Shown here: positions 53,719 through 63,845 of the stretch, in pieces
Numbering within the stretch: position 1 is the stretch's first letter
How the letters are laid out: the number at the start of each line of letters is the position of its first letter
NCBI GenBank assembly: GCA_001548435.1
Contig: AP017308.1
Coordinates: 1,993,030 to 2,057,029 of the forward strand
DNA length: 64,000 nucleotides
From: Leptolyngbya sp. NIES-3755
Lineage (GTDB): Bacteria; Cyanobacteriota; Cyanobacteriia; Leptolyngbyales; Leptolyngbyaceae
Direction of reading: 5' to 3'
Program-made: the position numbers and the translations under genes
The notes under the pieces: model-generated
Databases searched by the model: none
Seen by the model: the letters and a program-made list of their open reading frames with translations, nothing else
Told to the model about the DNA's origin: nothing

Positions 53719-55548
53719 ATGCAGATTCGACGATTTCAACGCTTATTTGGCAGCGTTACTCAATTTTTATCGATTTTTCGCTACTGTGGACGGGCGATCG
53801 AGCTAGTTTGGACAACCAACCGCAGATTAACGATCGCGATCGCGCTATTCACATTGATTGGCGGGCTTGTTCCTGCCGCGATCGCTTACGTTGGCAAGTT
53901 GATTGTAGATGCGGTAGTTCTCGCGTCTCGAACTGGATTAGAAAGCGATCGATGGATGGCTCTGACTTATCTTGGTTTTGAAGCGATTATGGTGGCAGTT
54001 CAATCCGGAAGCAAACAAGGACTCGCATTAGTTCAATCGCTGCTCCGAGTGTTGCTGGGTCAGAAAGTCAATGAACTGATTCTCGAAAAGGCACTGACGC
54101 TGAATTTGACGCATTTCGAGGATTCAGAGTTCTATGACAAAATGACCCGCGCTAGACGAGAAGCTTCAAGTCGTCCGCTCAGTTTAGTGGGTCGTACCTT
54201 CGGAATTGTTCAAGATTCGCTCACTCTCATCACTTATGGCGGATTGTTAGTTCGATTCTCGGTTTGGGCGGTTGTGATGTTAATGATCGCGGCAGTTCCA
54301 GCCTTTGTCGCAGAAACGAGATTTGCTGGAGAAGCGTTTCGATTGTTCCGTTGGCGAACTCCTGAAACTCGCGAACAGAATTATCTCGAATGGTTGATTG
54401 CAAACGAATCCCCTGCAATGGAAATTCGGCTCTATCAGTTGGGCGGATTGTTGCTCGATCGATACAGATCAATCTTTCACCGCTTGTATTCCGAAGATCG
54501 AGATTTGACGGTTCGACGCGGCATTTGGAGCTATGTGCTTGGACTGGTTAGCTCTGCTGCATTTTATGGAGCTTACGTTTGGATTGTCTGGGAAACGATC
54601 GCAGGCAGAATCTCACTGGGTGAACTCACGATGTATTTAGTCGTATTCCGCCAAGGACAAGGCGCGTTTGCTTCGATTCTTAGTTCAATTGGGGGCATGT
54701 ACGAAGATTCGCTTTATCTGTCGAATCTCTATGAATACTTAGGACAAGAGATTCCGCGATCGCAAGGAAACGCGACTCGTGGAACTTTACCCGGTGACGG
54801 TTTGCGATTTGAAAACGTGACCTTCTACTATCCCGAAGCAGATAAACCTGCGCTGAATCAAGTCACCTTCCATCTCAAACCAGGGGAAAAATTAGCGATC
54901 GTTGGCGAAAATGGCTCTGGTAAAACTACTTTAATCAAGCTACTCACACGCCTCTACACCCCCACTTCTGGACGGATTCTCTTAGATGGTTTAGATCTAC
55001 AAACTTGGGACGTTTTAGCCTTGCAACGTCGAATTGGCGTAATCTTTCAGAACTTCATGCGCTATCAATTCAGCGTTGGGGAAAATGTTGGCGTTGGTGA
55101 TGTGCAGAATTTAGACGATCGAGATCAATGGATCATTGCATCCGACAAAGGCAACGCGCTTTCGTTTATCAAAGACCTTCCAGAAACCTTTGATACCCGC
55201 TTAGGACGATGGTTCAAAACCGGACGAGAACTATCTGGGGGACAATGGCAGCGAATTGCTTTATCTCGCGCATTTATGCGAACCAGTGCGGATATTCTAG
55301 TGCTAGATGAACCCACTTCCGCGATGGATGCAGAATCAGAGGTGCAAATCTTCGATCGATTCCGCGAAATGACTCCTGACCAAATGGCAATTCTGATTTC
55401 TCACCGTTTCTCGACTGTTCGCATGGCAGATCGGATTCTCGTGATGTCAGCGGGCGAAGTCGTGGAACAAGGAAGCCACGAGGAATTGGTCGCATTGGGC
55501 GGACGATATGCACATTTGTTTGCGATTCAAGCGGCAGGCTATCAGTAA
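53719..55548 (+). CDS. MsbA-like ABC exporter (fused membrane and ATPase domains)
   Basis: The protein has 609 residues from ATG 53719. The open frame starts at 53515, but that part overlaps the divergent permease gene and lacks family sequence. The membrane domain (about 40-330) has six spans. The ATPase shows Walker A GENGSGKTT (396-404), signature LSGGQ (505-509), Walker B LVLDE (Asp530-Glu531) and His562. Exporters of this type carry lipids, peptides or lipid-linked sugars. It sits at the end of the glycan locus, but a link is only positional. It ends 1 base before the next convergent gene. Confidence 0.93.
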   Translation: MQIRRFQRLFGSVTQFLSIFRYCGRAIELVWTTNRRLTIAIALFTLIGGLVPAAIAYVGKLIVDAVVLASRTGLESDRWMALTYLGFEAIMVAVQSGSKQGLALVQSLLRVLLGQKVNELILEKALTLNLTHFEDSEFYDKMTRARREASSRPLSLVGRTFGIVQDSLTLITYGGLLVRFSVWAVVMLMIAAVPAFVAETRFAGEAFRLFRWRTPETREQNYLEWLIANESPAMEIRLYQLGGLLLDRYRSIFHRLYSEDRDLTVRRGIWSYVLGLVSSAAFYGAYVWIVWETIAGRISLGELTMYLVVFRQGQGAFASILSSIGGMYEDSLYLSNLYEYLGQEIPRSQGNATRGTLPGDGLRFENVTFYYPEADKPALNQVTFHLKPGEKLAIVGENGSGKTTLIKLLTRLYTPTSGRILLDGLDLQTWDVLALQRRIGVIFQNFMRYQFSVGENVGVGDVQNLDDRDQWIIASDKGNALSFIKDLPETFDTRLGRWFKTGRELSGGQWQRIALSRAFMRTSADILVLDEPTSAMDAESEVQIFDRFREMTPDQMAILISHRFSTVRMADRILVMSAGEVVEQGSHEELVALGGRYAHLFAIQAAGYQ

Positions 55549-55549
55549 A

Positions 55550-58500
55550 CTATCGATAAAGCCAAACCCGTAGCAATGACAACAATTGTTCGGTATCAAC
55601 AGGTTTAGTAATATAGTCCGATGCACCTGCCTCGATACATTTTTCCCGATCGCCCTGCATCGCTTTCGCCGTTAGCGCAATGATCGGCAGCGATCGAAAC
55701 TGTTGTTGCTGTCGAATCGCTTGTGTCGTCTCATACCCATCCATTTCCGGCATCATAATGTCCATCAGAACGACATTGATTTCTGGATGAGCTTGTAACG
55801 TCTCAATGCCTTCACGTCCATTTTCAGCATAAAACACTTCCATCTGTTGACGTTCTAGCAAGCTCGTGAGCGCGAAAATGTTCCGCACATCATCATCAAC
55901 AATCAAGACTTTTTTGTTTGCTAACACCGAATCAACTTGGCGCACATCTTCGATCATTTGGCGCTTCGGTTGCGGTAAATTCGCTTGAATTCGATGCAGG
56001 AACAATGCAGTTTCATCGAGTAAGCGTTCTGGCGATCGCACATCTTTGATAATGATTGTTTCCGCCAGTCGTTTTAGTTGTGTCTCTTCTTGGCGAGTCA
56101 GTTCTTTTCCGGTGTACACAATGATTGGAATTTTAGATAGAGCTTCATCTTGTTTGATCTGCTCAATCAATTCAAAGCCGCTCATATCAGGCAATCCCAG
56201 ATCCATCACAATACAATCAATCTGGTGTGTTTGTAATCTTTCAAGTGCTTCTTTCGCAGTGTAAGCTGCAATGCTCTTCACATCTCCATTTCCGATTAAA
56301 TCAATGATACTTTGAGCTTGTACCTGATCATCTTCAATGACTAACAAGTTCTTGACTCGTCGATCGATAAACGTCTGAATCTCTCCAAACAACTGCGTCA
56401 GATCATCCGAAGAGACAGGTTTTTGCAAATATGCGATCGCGCCTAACTGTAATCCGCGCTGCTTCTGATCATCACTCGATAAGATATGCACCGGAATATG
56501 TCGCAGTTCAGGATCACGTTTTAAGCGATCGAGCACTGTCCAGCCATCCAGATCTGGCAAATGGAGATCCAGCAAAATTGCACGAGGTTTAAACTGTTGA
56601 GCTAATGTCAGTCCGGACTGACTTCTCAAAGCTGAAAGTACTTTGAATCCTTGTTGTCGCGCAATATCGGTGAGGATTTTAACGAAGTTCACATCATCTT
56701 CGATGATCAATAAAACGCGATCGCCGGGTTGAATCAAAGCTCGATCGTCCGGAACTTCAGTGGTCAATTTTGGAAGCTCGATCGGGTGGGAAATTGGAGC
56801 AGCAGTCGGAGTGACCGGAGGAGCAGATTCAGTTGTCGGAACGGTTTGGGGAAGATAGAGCGTGAACGTACTACCCCGATCGATTTCGCTGTTCAGTTGA
56901 ATAAAGCCACCTAAACGATGTGCTAATTCTCGACTGATCGAGAGTCCCAAACCTGTACCACCATATTTACGGCTCGTCGTTCCATCGACTTGCTGAAACG
57001 CTTCAAAAATTAACTGTTGTTTATCAGGCGGAATCCCGATGCCTGTATCTTTCACAGCAAAGAATATCTTCTGATCTTGAGTTGAACCAATGTGAATGGT
57101 AACGCTACCTTGCTCCGTGAATTTGAACGCATTTGCCAGTAGGTTCTTGAGAATTTGCTGGAGACGTTTGCTATCGGTTTCAATCACTTCAGGAGTTTGT
57201 GAATCACGATCGATAGAGAAATTCAGTCCCTTACTGTTCGCAATCTGACGGAATGAGCGATCGAGACTCACCTGGAGTTCTGTGAGATTGAGTGGCTCAT
57301 TGTCGATCGTAATTGTGCCCGATTCAATCTTGGCAAGATCGAGAATATCATTGATCAAATTCAGCAAATCACAGCCCGCAGAATAGATCGTTTTACTATA
57401 TTCAACTTGCTTATCTGTTAGATTTTGCTCACCATTGTCGCTGAGAATCTTTGCCAGAATTAGCAAACTATTCAGCGGTGTCCTCAACTCGTGCGACATG
57501 TTCGCGAGAAATTCAGATTTGTATCGCGATGAAATCTCTAACTGTTCTGCTTTTTCTCGCAGTGCTAACATCGCTTGATCAATTTCATCGTTCTTCTGTT
57601 CAACTTGACGCTTCTGCGCCTCTAATAGTTCAGCTTTTTCTTCTAGCTCTTCGTTGAGTTGCTGTAGTTCTTCGTTCGAGACTTTCAATTCTTCTTGTTG
57701 CTCTTGCAATCGAAGTTCCGATTCTTCTAAAGCACGAGCTTGTTCTTGAAGCTGCCGATTGCTGCGATACAGTTCTTCTTGCTGACTTTGTAGCTCTTCA
57801 GTGAGTGCTTGTGACTCTTCGAGTAATTGTTGTGTTTTCGCATCAGACGCGATCGCTCTTAGCACGACTCCCAGAGTTTGCGCCAGTCGATCTAATAATG
57901 TTAGCTGAATTTCATTAAACGCCTGTATCGATGCAAGTTCAATCACCGCAACGACTTCATTCTCAAACAATACAGGCAGCACAATCACATTCAACGGAGT
58001 CATTTCTCCCAAGCCCGATCGAATCCGAATATAGTCACCGGGAACATCGGTTAACAGAATTCGCTGCTTCTCTAACGCACATTGTCCAACTAATCCTTCG
58101 CCTAAATGAAACTGATTTGATAGTTGTTTTCGCTCTTGGAACGCATAGCTACTTAAGAGCTTCAAGACAGGCGGCGATTGTTCTGCATCCAATACATAGA
58201 ATGCACCATGCTGTGCGCCCACTAATGGAGCAAGATGCGACAACATCAATCGCGAAACCGTCTCTAAGCTGCGCTCTCCCTGAATCAAATGACTGAACTC
58301 TGCTAAATTCGCCTGGAGCCACGTTTGTCGATCGCTCTTTGCTAAACTCTCCCGCAGATTCTCAACCATCTGATTGAAGGTGCGCGTTAAAATCCCGACT
58401 TCATCTTGTCGATCGAGCAATGGCAATTTTGTAGATAAGTCTCCTCCTGCAATGCGTTCAGCCGTTTGTGAAACTGTTGTAAGCGGTTTAGAAATATGTC

Positions 58501-59122
58501 GATTCAACAGAAATCCCAACACAGCTAAAAGGGCAAATGCTAACGGCATCCCGATCGCAATACTATCCAGCGTATTCTGGGCTGCATCTCTGGCACCATT
58601 CGATCGCTGATCCAGTAAAGTTTGCTCACGTCCTCTCATCTCAGAGATGATACTTTCGATCTGTTTCATCACTGGAATCGCATTGGGAATTGAATCAGTG
58701 CGAATTGATGCCTGGAATCCCTGAGCGTCTCTTGCTTTCAGCCGTTGTTCCATGATCGACATGCGTTGCTCAATCAGCGGCTTCAAGCGCTCAAGGCTTC
58801 GCTGTTGAGTTGGATTATCTGAGGTGAGTTGCTGAAGTGTGACCAGCCTTTGATCCAGGGTTGATCGTGCCGTATTGTAAGGTCCTAAAGATTGAAGATC
58901 AGGTCTGAGGAGATACCCTCGCACAGCGCTTTCTGCATCTTTAATCACGGAATACACTTGATCGAGTTCAGTCAAAACGCGGTAGGTATGCGCCACTGAT
59001 GTCGAAGTATCAATCAGTTGCCGAGTTCCACGATATGAAATGATTCCGATCGCTGCAAAAAGCGCTAATCCAATTCCAAACGTCGCACCGATCTTTGTGC
59101 CAATTCGTAAGCGTTTCAACAT
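55550..59122 (-). CDS. CHASE3-HAMP-GAF hybrid histidine kinase with three receivers
   Basis: The protein has 1190 residues from ATG 59122; the longer frame to 59263 overlaps msrB. It has an N-terminal span (about 12-30), a CHASE3-like sensor (about 35-180) and a second span (190-206). HAMP follows (208-260), then GAF (280-425) and a long Glu/Gln-rich coiled coil (430-535). HisKA carries His544 (SHELRTP) and HATPase shows KDTGIGI and GTGLGL. The receivers have Asp852, Asp974 and Asp1121. It resembles cyanobacterial kinases that feed chemotaxis or motility pathways. REC2 lacks the usual Lys-Pro pair (IKDVRSPER), so it may be altered. Confidence 0.94.
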   Translation of the reverse strand: MLKRLRIGTKIGATFGIGLALFAAIGIISYRGTRQLIDTSTSVAHTYRVLTELDQVYSVIKDAESAVRGYLLRPDLQSLGPYNTARSTLDQRLVTLQQLTSDNPTQQRSLERLKPLIEQRMSIMEQRLKARDAQGFQASIRTDSIPNAIPVMKQIESIISEMRGREQTLLDQRSNGARDAAQNTLDSIAIGMPLAFALLAVLGFLLNRHISKPLTTVSQTAERIAGGDLSTKLPLLDRQDEVGILTRTFNQMVENLRESLAKSDRQTWLQANLAEFSHLIQGERSLETVSRLMLSHLAPLVGAQHGAFYVLDAEQSPPVLKLLSSYAFQERKQLSNQFHLGEGLVGQCALEKQRILLTDVPGDYIRIRSGLGEMTPLNVIVLPVLFENEVVAVIELASIQAFNEIQLTLLDRLAQTLGVVLRAIASDAKTQQLLEESQALTEELQSQQEELYRSNRQLQEQARALEESELRLQEQQEELKVSNEELQQLNEELEEKAELLEAQKRQVEQKNDEIDQAMLALREKAEQLEISSRYKSEFLANMSHELRTPLNSLLILAKILSDNGEQNLTDKQVEYSKTIYSAGCDLLNLINDILDLAKIESGTITIDNEPLNLTELQVSLDRSFRQIANSKGLNFSIDRDSQTPEVIETDSKRLQQILKNLLANAFKFTEQGSVTIHIGSTQDQKIFFAVKDTGIGIPPDKQQLIFEAFQQVDGTTSRKYGGTGLGLSISRELAHRLGGFIQLNSEIDRGSTFTLYLPQTVPTTESAPPVTPTAAPISHPIELPKLTTEVPDDRALIQPGDRVLLIIEDDVNFVKILTDIARQQGFKVLSALRSQSGLTLAQQFKPRAILLDLHLPDLDGWTVLDRLKRDPELRHIPVHILSSDDQKQRGLQLGAIAYLQKPVSSDDLTQLFGEIQTFIDRRVKNLLVIEDDQVQAQSIIDLIGNGDVKSIAAYTAKEALERLQTHQIDCIVMDLGLPDMSGFELIEQIKQDEALSKIPIIVYTGKELTRQEETQLKRLAETIIIKDVRSPERLLDETALFLHRIQANLPQPKRQMIEDVRQVDSVLANKKVLIVDDDVRNIFALTSLLERQQMEVFYAENGREGIETLQAHPEINVVLMDIMMPEMDGYETTQAIRQQQQFRSLPIIALTAKAMQGDREKCIEAGASDYITKPVDTEQLLSLLRVWLYR

Positions 59123-59231
59123 GTTCCAGAAATATCGAGCGTTGCGTCGGATTGCTGATTGTCTAACGCCACGTTCAATTGATACATCTAGCGCTAGATA
59201 GAGGGATGAGCCAATCCCATCCCCCAAGTTG

Positions 59232-59639
59232 CTATTCTGGCTTAAATTCCATTGCGATTCCATTCATGCAGTATCTCAATCCAGTCGGACGAGGACCATC
59301 TTCAAACACGTGTCCTAAATGTCCACCGCATTTTGCACAGTGAACTTCCACTCGTGTCATGAACAAGGAGCGATCGACGTCCGTTTCGACTGCATCTTCC
59401 AACGGGGCATAGAAGCTGGGCCAACCCGTACCGCTATTAAACTTAGTTTCAGAAGTAAATAGCGGTGTTCCACAGCCTGCACAAGCAAATGTTCCTTTGC
59501 CATACTCTTTGTCGAGTGGACTGGTTCCAGCGCGTTCTGTACCATGCTTGCGTAACACTCGGAATTGATCTGGAGTCAGAGCGGTTTTCCACTCGTCTTC
59601 GGTTTTATTAATCTCAAACTGATTGTTTTCAGTACTCAT
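59232..59639 (-). CDS. msrB: Peptide methionine-R-sulfoxide reductase MsrB
   Basis: The protein has 135 residues from ATG 59639; the open frame to 59705 adds a basic stretch that is not typical. Zinc ligands are the pairs Cys53-Cys56 (CAGC) and Cys101-Cys104 (CAKC). The catalytic cysteine is Cys124 in RYCMNG, and GTGWPSF and [16 protein letters not shown] are family motifs. It repairs methionine-R-sulfoxide in damaged proteins, which suits an oxygen-evolving host. It is divergent from the Deg protease gene. Confidence 0.96.
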   Translation of the reverse strand: MSTENNQFEINKTEDEWKTALTPDQFRVLRKHGTERAGTSPLDKEYGKGTFACAGCGTPLFTSETKFNSGTGWPSFYAPLEDAVETDVDRSLFMTRVEVHCAKCGGHLGHVFEDGPRPTGLRYCMNGIAMEFKPE

Positions 59640-59767
59640 CGGGCAATCTTTTTTCTGTTGTTTGTATCTTGATTTTAACAAATTGGTTCTGAATTTCCCT
59701 CGCAAGCCAGAAGTAAAGCAATGTTCGATCGCGCTTGATATGAAGGAATTTTATTTCAAATGTTGCT

Positions 59768-60853
59768 ATGTTCAAAAGACTTCTAGGATTGTTTAGTGTC
59801 TTGCTGCTAGGGTTTGGATTACCTGCAAATGCGGCTCCATTCGGGGCAGGGGACAATTTTGTGACGGCTGCGATCGACAAGGTTGAACAAGCTGTCGTTC
59901 AGGTAAATGTCTCACGCAATATGGGCGGAGAAGTGCCAGGAGCGTTAAGACCGTTCCTCGGAAATCCTCAAGTTGGCGGAGGGCAAAGAGTCTTACGCGG
60001 ATTAGGTTCAGGCTTTGTGATTGATAAAGACGGTAAGATTCTGACGAATTCGCATGTGGTCGATAGTGCTGATACTGTAACCGTTTCATTCCAAGATGGA
60101 CGAGTGTTAGAAGGGAAAGTTTTAGGAAAAGATCCCGTCACAGATGTCGCAGTGATTCAAGTTCAGGCGGACAATTTACCCATTGCGACTTTGGGAAATT
60201 CCGATGATGTGCGGCAGGGACAATGGGCGATCGCAATTGGCAATCCGCTGGGTCTACAAGAAACGGTTACCGTCGGCGTGATTAGTGGAACTGAGCGATC
60301 GAGCGTTGATATTGGTGTTCCTGATAAGCGAGTCGGATTTATTCAAACCGATGCCGCGATCAATCCAGGAAATTCAGGTGGACCATTATTGAATGCGAAT
60401 GGTGATGTCATTGGCATCAATACTGCAATTATTCAAGGAACACAAGGATTAGGATTTGCAATTCCGATTAATACCGCCCAAAAGGTCGCTGAGCAATTAA
60501 TTGCAACGGGAACGATGACACATCCCTATATCGGAGTTCAATTAGTTGCGCTTGATCCGAATGTGAAAGATTTTATTAATCGCGCTCCCAATAGCCGCAT
60601 GAAAGTAGAAGGCGATCGCGGAATTTTAGTCGTGGGAGTCGGTCGCGGAACTCCTGCGGCGAAAGCTGGATTAAAAGCGGGTGATGTCATTCAATCGGTG
60701 AACGATCAATCGATCGAGAATGTCAAAACAATTCAGCAATTCGTAGATGAAGTGGGAATTGATGGCAGATTGAATGTGAATGTCAAACGGAACGATCGAA
60801 CAGTTGCTCTCACAATTTCACCCGAACAATTGCCAGCGGTGGAAACACAGTAA
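59768..60853 (+). CDS. Periplasmic serine protease, HhoA/Deg family
   Basis: The protein has 361 residues. A signal peptide with a cleavage site near residue 23 (LPANA-APF) directs it to the periplasm or lumen. The trypsin-like triad is His96 (TNSHVV), Asp126 (DPVTDVAVI) and Ser203 (GNSGGPL). One PDZ domain follows (about 255-345, with RGTPAAKAGLKAGDVI). The layout matches cyanobacterial HhoA/HhoB/HtrA; which of the three cannot be settled from the sequence. It is divergent from msrB and ends near a terminator. Confidence 0.95.
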   Translation: MFKRLLGLFSVLLLGFGLPANAAPFGAGDNFVTAAIDKVEQAVVQVNVSRNMGGEVPGALRPFLGNPQVGGGQRVLRGLGSGFVIDKDGKILTNSHVVDSADTVTVSFQDGRVLEGKVLGKDPVTDVAVIQVQADNLPIATLGNSDDVRQGQWAIAIGNPLGLQETVTVGVISGTERSSVDIGVPDKRVGFIQTDAAINPGNSGGPLLNANGDVIGINTAIIQGTQGLGFAIPINTAQKVAEQLIATGTMTHPYIGVQLVALDPNVKDFINRAPNSRMKVEGDRGILVVGVGRGTPAAKAGLKAGDVIQSVNDQSIENVKTIQQFVDEVGIDGRLNVNVKRNDRTVALTISPEQLPAVETQ

Positions 60854-60864
60854 ATAAAAAAATC

Positions 60865-60888
60865 GGGGTAGACTTTCTCGCCTACCCC
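60865..60888 (-). terminator. Rho-independent terminator between convergent genes
   Basis: GGGGTAG (60865-60871) pairs with CTACCCC (60882-60888) around a 10-base loop. On the minus strand the stem is followed by GATTTTTTTATTTA, a strong T-run, so it ends the site-2 protease transcript; on the + strand the run is weaker (AAATCATTTATC), and it may slow the Deg transcript too. Confidence 0.88.
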
Positions 60889-60895
60889 AAATCAT

Positions 60896-62128
60896 TTATC
60901 TCAGATCCGCTGCCGCCTGTGCGATCGCTCCTAATTGCAATCCGGGCGGATATGCCCCTTCTTCCTTAATTTGTTTTATCGCTGCATCCGAAATTCGCAG
61001 ATTCATCTTTAGGGCGATCGCTTTCACAATATCGCCTCGATCGATCACACCCGAAACCGCTTCCGCTGGCGATAATACCGTCACCCGCGCCAATTTCTGA
61101 TTTTCCAATAATTGAATCACTTCTACGATCGAAGTCGATTCCTGTACAGTCGGCACTTCCGTCAACGGATGAACGATATCTAATAATGTTTTCGTTTCCC
61201 ACTCGCTGCGCTCGATCCGCTGAAGATCCTCAGCATTTACAACCCCTCGATAGCGTCCATTCGAGGCTGCGTAGTAAATAGGGGCGCGAACATCACTAAT
61301 CAAATAATCATCCGCAAATTTCCGCAGTGGCATCTTCGCATCCAGCACCCGAAACTCACGAGTCATTGCATCTTCAGCTTTCACCTTCAACATAGCTTCC
61401 TGAAGTTCAGTAATGCGATCGTAAGCACTAGCATTCTGCACGACGAACCATCCAATCACCGCTCCCCACAGTCCACCGCCATAGGGCAATCCCAAAGATC
61501 GTGTCAGACCAAACGCATCCGCCAGTCCCCAGACGATCGCGATCGTTCCCAAGAATCGTCCAACTTTTGCGGCTGTCCGAATTCCTTTGATCTGGCTTCC
61601 AGTCAGCTTCCATACGATCGCTTTCAAGACTTGTCCACCATCCAGCGGCAGACCGGGGATCATGTTAAACAGCGTCAAGATTAGATTAATCGCTGCTAAA
61701 TCGCGTACCAGCACATTCAGCGGCACGTCTGTGTTGGGCGTAAAGACCGTGACTAGAGTGAGCAACAGAAATAGGATGAAACTAACCGCTGGACCTGCGA
61801 TCGCAACTTGGAACGCTTTTCCTGGGGTCTTTGGCTCTTGTGCGATCGCGGCAATTCCCCCAAAGAAGAACAGCGTAATCGACTGCACTCGAATCCCTTG
61901 AACTTTTGCGACCAGGCTATGCCCCAATTCGTGAAGGAGCACCGAAGCAAACAGTAACAATGCCATCGCAAACCCAGTTCCCCAGGCAACCGGAGTTCCC
62001 CAATCGGGATAGCGAATCTGCCACCGGAGTGCATTACTCAGCGTGACAATCACAAGGATAAAGAACCAGGACGGGTCAATAAGCAACGGAATGCCAAAGA
62101 GTGACCCAACTCGCCAACCGGATTGCAT
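60896..62128 (-). CDS. Site-2 protease family metalloprotease with CBS domains
   Basis: The protein has 410 residues. The S2P zinc site HELGH is at 66-70, and the third ligand is Asp163 in NMIPGLPLDGG. About six membrane spans fill residues 10-230. Two CBS domains (about 250-400) follow, as in the cyanobacterial and archaeal S2P-CBS subfamily, where they sense nucleotides. Such proteases cut membrane-bound regulators by intramembrane proteolysis. The substrate here is unknown. It ends at a strong terminator. Confidence 0.95.
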   Translation of the reverse strand: MQSGWRVGSLFGIPLLIDPSWFFILVIVTLSNALRWQIRYPDWGTPVAWGTGFAMALLLFASVLLHELGHSLVAKVQGIRVQSITLFFFGGIAAIAQEPKTPGKAFQVAIAGPAVSFILFLLLTLVTVFTPNTDVPLNVLVRDLAAINLILTLFNMIPGLPLDGGQVLKAIVWKLTGSQIKGIRTAAKVGRFLGTIAIVWGLADAFGLTRSLGLPYGGGLWGAVIGWFVVQNASAYDRITELQEAMLKVKAEDAMTREFRVLDAKMPLRKFADDYLISDVRAPIYYAASNGRYRGVVNAEDLQRIERSEWETKTLLDIVHPLTEVPTVQESTSIVEVIQLLENQKLARVTVLSPAEAVSGVIDRGDIVKAIALKMNLRISDAAIKQIKEEGAYPPGLQLGAIAQAAADLR

Positions 62129-62238
62129 GAATGGTTATTCCAAAAGCATCTATATTCAGCATAAGAGATGAACCGGATGTGGGGCGGGTGAGATAACCCA
62201 ACCTGCTAAAAGTTTAGATTTTGTTCATGTACCCGAAT

Positions 62239-63378
62239 CTAACTTTCTGAAGCTTTCGAGAGTTCTTCCGATCGCGGAACATTCATCGCCACCGAATCCG
62301 CTGCAACGACGATCGTAGAATGCGGTGCTCTTAAAGATACCAGAATACTTTTCAGTACGACTGCGATCGGAACCGCCACAACAACGCCCAACAGTCCCCC
62401 AACTCGCGCTCCCATCAGAATCGAGATAAACACCCAAACCGGATTCAATCCCGTAAAGCTTCCCAAAACACGGGGCATGATTAGATTTTCAATAATCTGC
62501 TGCACGATCAAAGACGCAATTAATACTTCCACACCGAGTCCAATATCACGCAGTGCCACGAGTAAGGATACGACCGCAATCCCAACCGAGCCACCAAAAG
62601 GAATCAGTGCCATTGTTCCGATCGTTAATCCAAACAGCAATCCAAACGGGACTCGCAAAGTTAGAAAAATTACAGTCAGTACGAATCCCATCGAAGTCGA
62701 TGAAATCAATTGACTGAAAAAGAAATTCTGAAAGCTGAGGCGCAACGTCTCGGTGAATGGATCTCGAATGCGATGTGGCAACCATTCGACTAAACTTTCC
62801 CAAAGTCGATCGCTATGTTGTAGCAAATAAAACGTCAATACCAGCGTCAACAGTAAATCAAGCAAACTGGTTACAGTAATCACCGCTAATCCAAGAATGT
62901 CGCCTGCCAATCGTTGCAATTGATTTTTTACTGGAGCCGTGATTTGATCTGCCAATACATCAAGACTGATCGGAAATCCCGCTTTCTCGATTTGATCATT
63001 GAGTAAAATCAATTGTCGCTGTCCCGAATCGATCCAATCGGGCAATCGAATCACTAACTGTTGAGCTTGCTGGAGTGCCAAAGGAACGAGCGTCACCCCG
63101 ATCGCGAGCAAGATCGAAATCGTGAATAGAAACACCACGATCGCGGCTCTTCCTCGTGTGGTTCCGTGTTGCTGCATGTAGCTGACAGGATAATTCAGCA
63201 GAAAAGTGAGCAACGATGCGCCAACCACGATCGCTAAAAGGGAATGGAAATAACTAAAAATTGATGAGAGCGCCCAGGCATTTAATACTACAAGCGGCAC
63301 AAAAGTGGCGATTAAGATCGCTTTCGATACGGGAGTTAGGGACTCCCACCAAATCCACAATTTATTGCGATGAGGCAT
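62239..63378 (-). CDS. AI-2E/PerM-family membrane transporter
   Basis: The protein has 379 residues and about seven to eight spans. The family motif region is FGLLFGLTIGTMALIPFGGS (split here by helix), with VQQIIENLIMPRVLGSFTGLNPVWVFISIL-like C-terminal part (given in part: ENLIMPRVLG). A cytoplasmic N-terminus precedes the first span. PerM/AI-2E proteins transport small molecules or ions; the substrate is rarely known. It is divergent from the small membrane protein at 63489. Confidence 0.92.
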   Translation of the reverse strand: MPHRNKLWIWWESLTPVSKAILIATFVPLVVLNAWALSSIFSYFHSLLAIVVGASLLTFLLNYPVSYMQQHGTTRGRAAIVVFLFTISILLAIGVTLVPLALQQAQQLVIRLPDWIDSGQRQLILLNDQIEKAGFPISLDVLADQITAPVKNQLQRLAGDILGLAVITVTSLLDLLLTLVLTFYLLQHSDRLWESLVEWLPHRIRDPFTETLRLSFQNFFFSQLISSTSMGFVLTVIFLTLRVPFGLLFGLTIGTMALIPFGGSVGIAVVSLLVALRDIGLGVEVLIASLIVQQIIENLIMPRVLGSFTGLNPVWVFISILMGARVGGLLGVVVAVPIAVVLKSILVSLRAPHSTIVVAADSVAMNVPRSEELSKASES

Positions 63379-63488
63379 GATGCAACAACCAACAACAGAA
63401 ATTCACGAGAGTGTTTTGGGCAGTCTCTAGATATTATTATCGCGCTTTGGTTTCGGTTCATCCTCCTTCCTTGTGATTCCCTTGTGTT

Positions 63489-63845
63489 ATGAATGACTTC
63501 GATCGCTTAGAACCTGATGCAATTCGGCATCTTCGACTCTTTTTCTACCTTTTACCTGTTTTTGGGTTTTTCCCAGCAGTTTGGACGCTGTATCGTCGAT
63601 CGAGCAGTCGGCAAGAACGTATTCTGAGCCGATTTGTGGTGAAATTTGCGATGGGCTGGTTGCTTCTCTATGGATTGATGGGCGCGAGTGCGTTCACGTC
63701 CGAATCTGCTCAGTTGCCGTTATTACTCACTGCAAGCTTTATGACTTCGGGTTATTTCGTGCTGAATCTCTACCTAATGGTGCGATTATGGCAGCGAAAA
63801 ACGATCGAGCTTCCACTTATCGGGAAAGTCGGTCGATTGCTTTAA
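63489..63845 (+). CDS. Small membrane protein, function unknown
   Basis: The protein has 118 residues with three predicted spans, around residues 18-34 (LFFYLLPVFGFFPAVW), 50-68 and 78-96. The N-terminus starts MNDFDRLEPDAIRHLR and is not a signal peptide. The family is not recognised, although this type is common in cyanobacteria. Its last 29 bases overlap the end of the AAA ATPase gene on the opposite strand. The start follows a 110-base divergent spacer shared with the AI-2E gene. Confidence 0.7.
   Translation: MNDFDRLEPDAIRHLRLFFYLLPVFGFFPAVWTLYRRSSSRQERILSRFVVKFAMGWLLLYGLMGASAFTSESAQLPLLLTASFMTSGYFVLNLYLMVRLWQRKTIELPLIGKVGRLL

Noticed and set aside
13031-55548. Recent horizontal transfer of the glycan locus
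   Set aside because: Base use and density of CGATCG words look the same as in flanking housekeeping genes; no integrase or flanking repeat is seen.
59123-59263. N-terminal extension of the multi-receiver kinase
   Set aside because: Overlaps the end of msrB; the sensor region begins with MLKRLRIGTK at 59122.
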